Source: Allostella vacuolata
Lineage (GTDB): Bacteria; Pseudomonadota; Alphaproteobacteria; ATCC43930; Allostellaceae
DNA length: 64,000 bases
Assembly (NCBI GenBank): GCA_006739055.1
Contig: AP019702.1
Location: 4,241,388 to 4,305,387, forward strand
Reading direction: 5' to 3'
The notes under the pieces are model-generated. The model was not told where the DNA came from, searched no databases, and saw only the letters and a list, made by a program, of their open reading frames with translations. Numbering within the stretch: position 1 is the first letter of the stretch; each line of letters starts with the position of its first letter. Both the position numbers and the translations under genes were made by a program. Shown here piece by piece: positions 59,256-64,000 of this stretch.

Positions 59256-60233
59256 TCACCGTCGGTCGAAGCGCGCCAGGGCCAGGCTCGTGCCGGCGAT
59301 GTGGCGGAGCCCGGCGAAGCGGCTGTCGCCCAGGCGCGCCTCCTCGAGCGCCAGGGTCACCCCCTCCCAGGCGCCGTAGTCGTGCACCAGGATCGTGCCG
59401 ACGGGCCCGCCGGCCGCCCCCCTGCGCAGCAGGCGATGGGCGACGTCGAGGTCGCTGCGCACATAGTCGTAGGCGTGGCTGCCATCGACGAAGACGAGGT
59501 CGATGCGTCCCAGATGGGGGCCATAGTCGAAGCTCGCGCTGTCGCCCAGCAGCTGCACGATCCGCGGCCGCAGCGGGCTCGCCTGGAACCGCCGCCCGGG
59601 CTGCGGCTTGTCGACGAAGGCCCGGTCGCCCGGCGCAACCGGGAAGCGGGTCCGGCCGATGTCCGCCGCTGGCAGGTCGAGCGTGAAGATCCGGCCGCTC
59701 GAGTTGGCGGCGAGGTTGAGGGTGGTGCGCCCGTCGAAGGTGCCGATCTCGAAGCAGGCGCGCGGCCGGTGGCGGCGGGCGATCTGGGCGATCGCCAGCA
59801 GTTCCAGGACCGACACGTTGCCGCGTGCGAACTCCGGCTCCAGGATCACCACGGGCTCGGCCGGGTCGACGACCTGCCACAGCGGCACCTGCGGCAATGG
59901 TTCGCGGCCGACGGCGGATCGCGGGCGCTGGTCCCAGTAGCGATGCCAGAGCCGGGCGAGGTCGGGCCCCGGCGTATAGGCGACCTGCACCCGCCCCGCC
60001 GCCACCAGGATCGGCCCCGCATCGTCCGCGCCGGGATGCACGCTTTCGAGCGCGACATCGGCGGGGCCGGCGTCCGCCGGGGCCGAAGTGTCCGAAGCGA
60101 CCCGCCCGCGCAGATCCGCGATGCGCAGGGCGCGGCGCAGCAGGATCGGCCGGTCGAGGTCGAGCGGCGCCACGGGCATGCCGACGAGGCCCTCCCCGTC
60201 GGCCAGCGTGAGCCCCACCAGAAGATGCACCAT
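59256..60233 (-). CDS. Class I methyltransferase of the cephalosporin-hydroxylase / Methyltransf_24 type
   Basis: 325 residues. An N-terminal region of about 130 residues of unknown role is followed by the methyltransferase core: RPRACFEIGTFDGRTTLNLA near 158, FTLDLPAADIG, IDLVFVDGSHAYDYVRSDLD near 243 and VGTILVHDYGAWEGVTLALE. This pattern is typical of O-methyltransferases that act on sugars or small molecules. The start codon lies inside the inverted repeat GCACCAT-T-ATGGTGC (60227-60241), and no good ribosome site precedes it, so the start is tentative. It lies between the small gene pair and the prophage lysis genes. Confidence 0.75.
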   Translation of the reverse strand: MVHLLVGLTLADGEGLVGMPVAPLDLDRPILLRRALRIADLRGRVASDTSAPADAGPADVALESVHPGADDAGPILVAAGRVQVAYTPGPDLARLWHRYWDQRPRSAVGREPLPQVPLWQVVDPAEPVVILEPEFARGNVSVLELLAIAQIARRHRPRACFEIGTFDGRTTLNLAANSSGRIFTLDLPAADIGRTRFPVAPGDRAFVDKPQPGRRFQASPLRPRIVQLLGDSASFDYGPHLGRIDLVFVDGSHAYDYVRSDLDVAHRLLRRGAAGGPVGTILVHDYGAWEGVTLALEEARLGDSRFAGLRHIAGTSLALARFDRR

Positions 60234-60409
60234 TATGGTGCGAAATTCGCGGTCGAGGACATGGCACGAAAACGATACTTGATCGCAATCGCGTCAGCCA
60301 TGCGCCCCCTGAAATCCGATACCGGCCGATCAATCTACCCTGGCGTGTGATCGCCTGTCGAGACGATGAACCGCCAGTTCGGTGCTGCCGCGCCGGGGGA
60401 ACCCGGCCG

Positions 60410-60724
60410 TCAGGATCCCGGCGCTGGCTCCGCCTGCTGCGGCAAGGTCGCCTGGGCCGCGTCGTACCACCGCGCCAGCTCGCGCAGCTGCCGCTCCAGC
60501 GCCAGCGCATGGCCGAGCAGCTGGAAGGCGTAGGCGCCGATCTGCTCCTGGGTCGGCGGGTCGTCAGCGGGGGGCAGCGGGCGTGCCGGCACCGCCAGCA
60601 GGCCCGACGGGCGGGCCGGCAGGGTCGGCACCAGCGCCGTCACGGTGGGCGGCGTCGAGTTCGCGCAGGCGAAGAGCGGCCCGGCGCAGAGCAGGACCGA
60701 CAGGACGATAGGCATCCGGTTCAC
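60410..60724 (-). CDS. Rz1-like outer-membrane spanin lipoprotein
   Basis: 104 residues with a GTG start (GGGAGG 6 bases upstream). Lipoprotein signal MNRMPIVLSVLLCAGPLFAC with lipobox LFAC, then a Pro-rich mature part (STPPTVTALVPTLPARP, LPPADDPPT) as in Rz1 proteins. The first 161 bases lie in another frame inside the 3' end of the Rz-like gene, the classical overlapping spanin arrangement. With Rz it would fuse inner and outer membranes at the end of phage lysis. Confidence 0.75.
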   Translation of the reverse strand: MNRMPIVLSVLLCAGPLFACANSTPPTVTALVPTLPARPSGLLAVPARPLPPADDPPTQEQIGAYAFQLLGHALALERQLRELARWYDAAQATLPQQAEPAPGS

Positions 60725-61013
60725 GCCGAACCTCCCTCGTTACGGTGACGACACGGGTGCGGATCTCGCCGCGCGCGGCCTCCAGCGCCGCCACCCGGTC
60801 CTGGGCGACGGAGGCGGCATCGCGCTGCCAGATCGCGGCGGCGGCGTTGGCGACGGCCGCCGCCCGCGCGGTGGAGGCCGCCTGCTCGGCCGCCGTCGCC
60901 CGCTCGCGCCAGGCGAGGGCGGCGTCGCGCTCGACCCAGCCCCAGGCGAGGGCGGCGGCCACCGCACCGGCGGCGAGGCCGAGCGCCGCCGGCATCAGGG
61001 ATACAGGAACCAT
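60564..61013 (-). CDS. Rz-like inner-membrane spanin
   Basis: 149 residues: an N-terminal membrane helix (ALGLAAGAVAAALAWGWVER), then a long Ala/Glu/Arg coiled coil to about residue 115 and a Gly/Pro-rich tail. A strong AAGGAG stands 6 bases before ATG 61013. Size, topology and the embedded Rz1-like gene in another frame identify it as the i-spanin of a prophage lysis cassette. Confidence 0.75.
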   Translation of the reverse strand: MVPVSLMPAALGLAAGAVAAALAWGWVERDAALAWRERATAAEQAASTARAAAVANAAAAIWQRDAASVAQDRVAALEAARGEIRTRVVTVTREVRREPDAYRPVGPALRRAALRLRELDAAHRDGAGADPAGPPVGPAGGAGTPAAPR

Positions 61014-61040
61014 GGGCAGTCTCCTTCGGCGGATGCGCGC

Positions 61041-61367
61041 CTAACCGGCCGCGGCGTCGTGGTCGCGGCTGCGCTGGGCGGACGCGGTCATCCGCGTCGT
61101 CTCCCACGAGGCCCAGGTCTGGCGGCGGGAGCGGTCGTCGTAGGTGGCGCCGGCGATATAGGCCATGACGACCGAACCCAGCAGCAGGGCGAGCGAGCTG
61201 GCGATCGTCTCGTGCAGCCGGCTGTCGTGCCGGCCCCAGACCATCAGGTAGGCGAGGCCGGCCATGCAGAAGGCGACGGTGAGCCACACCGCACGGCGCC
61301 GCCAGGCCCAGCTCGTTTCCAGCCCGGCCAGGCGGGGATCGGCGCCGCCGCTCTCCCCCAGGGTCAT
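61041..61367 (-). CDS. Two-span membrane protein, putative holin
   Basis: 108 residues from ATG 61367, which overlaps the stop of the lysozyme-like gene (ATGA). Hydrophobic helices at about 26-46 (AVWLTVAFCMAGLAYLMVW) and 57-78 (IASSLALLLGSVVMAYIAGA), then a charged C-terminus. Position between the putative muralytic enzyme and the spanins, small size and two spans fit a class II holin, but no sequence family is recognised. Confidence 0.55.
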   Translation of the reverse strand: MTLGESGGADPRLAGLETSWAWRRRAVWLTVAFCMAGLAYLMVWGRHDSRLHETIASSLALLLGSVVMAYIAGATYDDRSRRQTWASWETTRMTASAQRSRDHDAAAG

Positions 61368-61795
61368 CCGGCGCGCCGGATGCCGTCGTCGAGCACCGCG
61401 GCCTCGTACCAGTCGCCGTCCGGCAGCGGCCCCGGCCCGCATTCCTTGCGGACGATCGCCCGGATCAGGGTGCGCAGCGTCAGGCCGTCATCGATGTCGA
61501 TCGGGTCGTCGGGCCCGATGCCGAGGCGGTCGCAGACGAAGGCGACATAGGCGTGGGTGGGGTTCTCGGCCGGCGGCGCCCAGCGGGCGATGATGCCCCG
61601 CACGGTGCCGAGGCCGTGCCGGTCGCGATAGGAGCGCAGCACCCGGACGATGGCGCGGATGCCCCATTCCGGGGCCTCGAAGACGATGAAGCGGGGGTCG
61701 CCCGACTGGTCGTCGGCCATCCCCTGCCAGCGATCGCGGCCGCGGTCGATGTTGCCCGGGTTGTGGTTGCGGATGCCGCGTGGCGGTCGGGTCAT
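61364..61795 (-). CDS. Phage lysozyme-like protein (PRD1 P5-like 'structural protein' group)
   Basis: 143 residues with GGAGG 5 bases upstream. GIRNHNPGNIDRGRDRWQGM at the start, VFEAPEWGIRAIVRVLRSYR near 38, GTVRGIIARWAPPAENPTHA near 63 and DRLGIGPDDPIDI near 90: the well-known pattern of small phage proteins usually labelled structural protein P5 or virion muralytic enzyme, with a lysozyme-like fold. Probably cleaves peptidoglycan for lysis or entry. Directly follows the 93-residue gene and overlaps the putative holin gene. Confidence 0.7.
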   Translation of the reverse strand: MTRPPRGIRNHNPGNIDRGRDRWQGMADDQSGDPRFIVFEAPEWGIRAIVRVLRSYRDRHGLGTVRGIIARWAPPAENPTHAYVAFVCDRLGIGPDDPIDIDDGLTLRTLIRAIVRKECGPGPLPDGDWYEAAVLDDGIRRAG

Positions 61796-61796
61796 G

Positions 61797-62078
61797 TCAG
61801 CCTCCGATCAGGGTGCGGAACAGCGTCGGCAGGGCAGCCCCCGCCACCAGGCCGAGTGCCCCCGAGGCCGCCCCGATGACGCGCCAGGCGCCGCGGATCT
61901 GGGCCACCAGCAGCTTCAGTTCGGCCAGCTCGACCAGGATCCGGGCGCGCTCGGCGGCCCCCGCCTGGATCGCCTCGCGCAGGTGGATGATCTGCGTCTC
62001 CAGCACCGCGATGCGGGCCAGCAGGTCGCCATGGGTGACCTCCGGTTCGCGGACGGGCCGCGTTCGTTCCATCTGCAT
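61797..62078 (-). CDS. Small coiled-coil protein with C-terminal hydrophobic segment, XhlA/holin-like
   Basis: 93 residues from ATG 62078 (GGAGGT 9 bases upstream). Residues about 15-60 are a heptad-rich helix (RIAVLETQIIHLREAIQAGA, ILVELAELKLLVAQ) and 66-90 a Gly/Ala/Leu segment (IGAASGALGLVAGAALPTLF) able to span or lie on the membrane. This layout is that of XhlA-like and similar phage lysis accessory proteins. It sits between tail and lysis genes. Confidence 0.6.
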   Translation of the reverse strand: MQMERTRPVREPEVTHGDLLARIAVLETQIIHLREAIQAGAAERARILVELAELKLLVAQIRGAWRVIGAASGALGLVAGAALPTLFRTLIGG

Positions 62079-62083
62079 GCGCG

Positions 62084-62926
62084 TCAAACCTCCGTCAGGG
62101 CGAAGGGCCAGCCATAGGACCGGAACTGGGCGTGCTCCACCGGGGTCGGCTCGTCGAAATGGCCGACCAGGGTCAGCCGGCCGGCATGGTGGTCCATGCC
62201 GGTCCCGACCGAGAACAGCACCGGCCGGGTGCGGCCGGCCATGCGGCCCGCCTCGTACCATTGCGCCAGCGCCGGATCGCGGTCCTGCCCGCGCAGCGCG
62301 CCGGCGATGCGCCGCCGCTGCCATTGCCGGCGGCCGAGCAGCGTCCCCGCCCGGCTGCGGCGGACGGTCGCCTCCTCCTCCGCGACCAGGCGGAAGCCGT
62401 TGGCGAGGTTGATCCGCGGCCGTTCGGCCTTGGCCGCGAACAGGATCGCGGCCTCGACATGGCCGGCCGGGTTGGCCGCATCGTCGATTTCGACCGTCAG
62501 CGCCGACGCGGTCACCGCGGCGTCGAGCTGCAGCAGCCAGCCGATCCCGCGCGGGTCGGCCTCGTCCGCCGGCATGCGCCCGTCCGCACTCGGCCGGCCG
62601 AACGGCAGGTAGCCGCCGACCGGCACATGGGTGACCGGCCAGGCGTCGCGCCAGCCGCTGTCGTAGCCCTCGTCCGTGGTGACGCGGATGCGGGCCGCCG
62701 GGGACAGGCGGGCGTAGAACAGCCCGACCACGTCGAGCAGCCGCTGCGCCCCGAAATCGACCGTGAACCTTGTGTCGGCCGGATCGACGGAGGCCGAGCG
62801 GGCATGGTCGAACGGATCGGCCGTCGCCAGCCCGGCGAGCGGCCGGGTGGGCGCCCAGTCGCCGCCCGAGAAGGCGACGCCGTCCATCCAAACCCAGTTG
62901 ATCGGCGCGAGCAGGCAGTTGGCCAT
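62084..62926 (-). CDS. Phage tail or virion structural protein
   Basis: 280 residues, predicted beta-rich, without signal or membrane segments. NWVWMDGVAFSGGDWAPTRP at the start, AASVDPADTRFTVDFGAQRL-like residues near 45 and SVGTGMDHHAGRLTLVGHFD near the end. The first half has a discoidin-like or lectin-like look, as in many tail-associated receptor-binding proteins. The assignment rests mainly on position between a tail protein and the lysis genes; five bases separate it from the former. Confidence 0.55.
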   Translation of the reverse strand: MANCLLAPINWVWMDGVAFSGGDWAPTRPLAGLATADPFDHARSASVDPADTRFTVDFGAQRLLDVVGLFYARLSPAARIRVTTDEGYDSGWRDAWPVTHVPVGGYLPFGRPSADGRMPADEADPRGIGWLLQLDAAVTASALTVEIDDAANPAGHVEAAILFAAKAERPRINLANGFRLVAEEEATVRRSRAGTLLGRRQWQRRRIAGALRGQDRDPALAQWYEAGRMAGRTRPVLFSVGTGMDHHAGRLTLVGHFDEPTPVEHAQFRSYGWPFALTEV

Positions 62927-62930
62927 CGGT

Positions 62931-64000
62931 CTATCCCAGCAGGGTCAGGGTCACGGTGTCGGCCTCGAGCCGCAGCTCGCGGGCGACGATCACCAGGTTC
63001 CGCGCGGCGGCGAGGCCGACCTCGGGCGCGGTCAGGCCGACGGTGCGGCCGAGGCGCCAGGGGAGTGCCACCATCGACGCCTCCACCTCGAAGGCGAGTG
63101 CCGCCGGCGACAGCAGGGCGAGCTGCCGCGCCGCCTCCGCCGTCGCGTCCGGGCGGCGGGCGAAGAGGCCCTCGACGAACGCCTCGTCGGCGCCGAGATC
63201 GTCCTGCTGCACGGCCGGCGCCTCGGCGAAGCCCTCGCGCCACTCGGCGAGCAGGAAGCGGCGCACGGCATCGGGTGCGGCCGCGGCGATCTCGGCTGCG
63301 CCATGCACCCGCCAGCAGCGCTCCGCGCCGATCCGCCGCCGCCACAGGGCCTGGCCGACCGGCAGCCGGCGCACGGCCGTGCAATGCCGCTCGTCGAGCC
63401 GGTGGTCCGCCTCCGCGGCCGGGCCGGCATAGCGCCCGAAGGTCACCAGGCCGGCCGGATCGGTATCGATCCAGGCGCCGACGGTGGCGTTGATGCGGTC
63501 GACCAGGTCGCGGCCGGTCGGGCTCTCCTCCCCCAGCCAGGCGCCGAGCGGCGCCGGGGCGGCCGCCGCCAGGGCCGCCAGGGCCGGCGCGTCGAGGTCG
63601 CCGGTCGACAGCGTGAAGCCGGTCTCGGCCGCCATGTCGGCGATCGGCTCGCGCACCTGCAGCGTCAGGGTGCCGACCGCGGCCACGGTAAAGTTGACCC
63701 CGGCATTGAGGCTGGTGCCGGCCAGGCTGACCTGGTCGCCCGGCTGGATGCCAAGCCCGGCGAAGCTGCCGCCGCCCGCGGTGAAGGTGCGGGTCGCCGC
63801 GTCAGCCGCGATCGACCCCAGCACCGCCGGCCCGGCCTCCACATGGCGGAAGCCGAGCCGGTCGCTGAGCACCGTGCGCAACAGGCCCGCCGCCGTCGCC
63901 CGGGTCGCGATACCGGCATCGACCGCCCAGCCCAGCACCACCCGCCCGTCGCCGCCGGCGGCCCCGTCGTCGCCGCCGACACCGACGCCCGGGGCATAGG
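62931..64000 (-). CDS. Phage tail protein, 5' end outside the window
   Basis: At least 356 residues, open to the right edge; the in-window GTG at 63941 is probably not the start because the frame continues coherently (APGVGVGG upstream). Features: GRVVLGWAVDAGIATRATAA at the left, a beta domain with FTAGGGSFAGLGIQPGDQVS and ADMAAETGFTLSTGDL of a type common in phage structural proteins, and a C-terminal AARNLVIVARELRLEADTVT LTLLG end like baseplate or hub proteins. The first gene of the visible prophage part, transcribed leftwards towards lysis. Confidence 0.65.
   Translation of the reverse strand, partial: YAPGVGVGGDDGAAGGDGRVVLGWAVDAGIATRATAAGLLRTVLSDRLGFRHVEAGPAVLGSIAADAATRTFTAGGGSFAGLGIQPGDQVSLAGTSLNAGVNFTVAAVGTLTLQVREPIADMAAETGFTLSTGDLDAPALAALAAAAPAPLGAWLGEESPTGRDLVDRINATVGAWIDTDPAGLVTFGRYAGPAAEADHRLDERHCTAVRRLPVGQALWRRRIGAERCWRVHGAAEIAAAAPDAVRRFLLAEWREGFAEAPAVQQDDLGADEAFVEGLFARRPDATAEAARQLALLSPAALAFEVEASMVALPWRLGRTVGLTAPEVGLAAARNLVIVARELRLEADTVTLTLLG

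Noticed and set aside
61364-64000. Gene transfer agent cluster of the Rhodobacter type
   Set aside because: The genes do not show the order or motifs of GTA genes 12-15 (no NlpC/P60 gene or large host-specificity protein), whereas spanins and holin-like proteins fit a lysis cassette of a prophage.

Overview
The window is a very GC-rich (about 70 percent or more), densely coding stretch of a Gram-negative chromosome. A PrtD-type type I secretion ABC protein, RTX proteins, a Wzm/Wzt polysaccharide exporter, MlaA/VacJ, MipA/OmpV, a PutA without the ribbon-helix-helix domain and a DUF3750 protein together suggest an alphaproteobacterium, most likely of the Rhodospirillales type. That placement rests on gene content and base composition; no rRNA or tRNA gene is present to test it.

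Layout. (1) 1-8.6 kb: the start of a type I secretion ABC transporter, three TPR proteins (two carrying a GT9-like glycosyltransferase domain) and a 708-residue RTX protein with a strong ribosome binding site and a clear terminator. (2) 8.7-15 kb: a 2.66-kb tandem duplication of a glycosyltransferase cassette. The two GT4 copies are almost identical except for a diverged patch in the N-terminal, acceptor-side half. One copy of the second gene has lost 120 bp between short direct repeats, and the upstream unit ends in a truncated third gene. (3) 15-25.4 kb: further glycosyltransferases, two sulfotransferases, two related methyltransferases and a translationally coupled operon (HAD phosphatase, unknown 467-aa protein, Wzm, Wzt, sulfotransferase). 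With region 2 this looks like a surface polysaccharide locus of the ABC-exporter type. RTX secretion genes beside O-antigen export genes recall the Caulobacter S-layer locus.

(4) 25.4-35.5 kb: a molybdopterin oxidoreductase, a lipoprotein, two smaller RTX proteins flanking a Gfo/Idh/MocA oxidoreductase, a gamma-glutamyltransferase and an AMP-forming acyl-CoA synthetase. (5) 35.3-44.2 kb: an envelope-stress module. A response regulator/histidine kinase pair lies divergent from a mipA-adaptor-RND pump operon, and mlaA follows. The mipA and mlaA promoters share a 10-bp-periodic operator and a common downstream box, so one OmpR-type regulator probably controls both. (6) 44.2-53.2 kb: an NDP-forming acyl-CoA synthetase, two glutathione S-transferases (one with a divergent TetR regulator and an operator inside its promoter), a DUF3750 protein and PutA. 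(7) 53.4-58.2 kb: a second small glycosyltransferase operon ending in a ComB-like phosphosulfolactate phosphatase. (8) 58.3-64 kb: a small, less GC-rich gene pair, a methyltransferase and the end of a prophage (tail proteins, a lysozyme-like protein, holin-like proteins and overlapping Rz/Rz1 spanin genes).

Five copies of a roughly 100-bp palindromic element lie between genes across the window. One supplies the last codons of mlaA.
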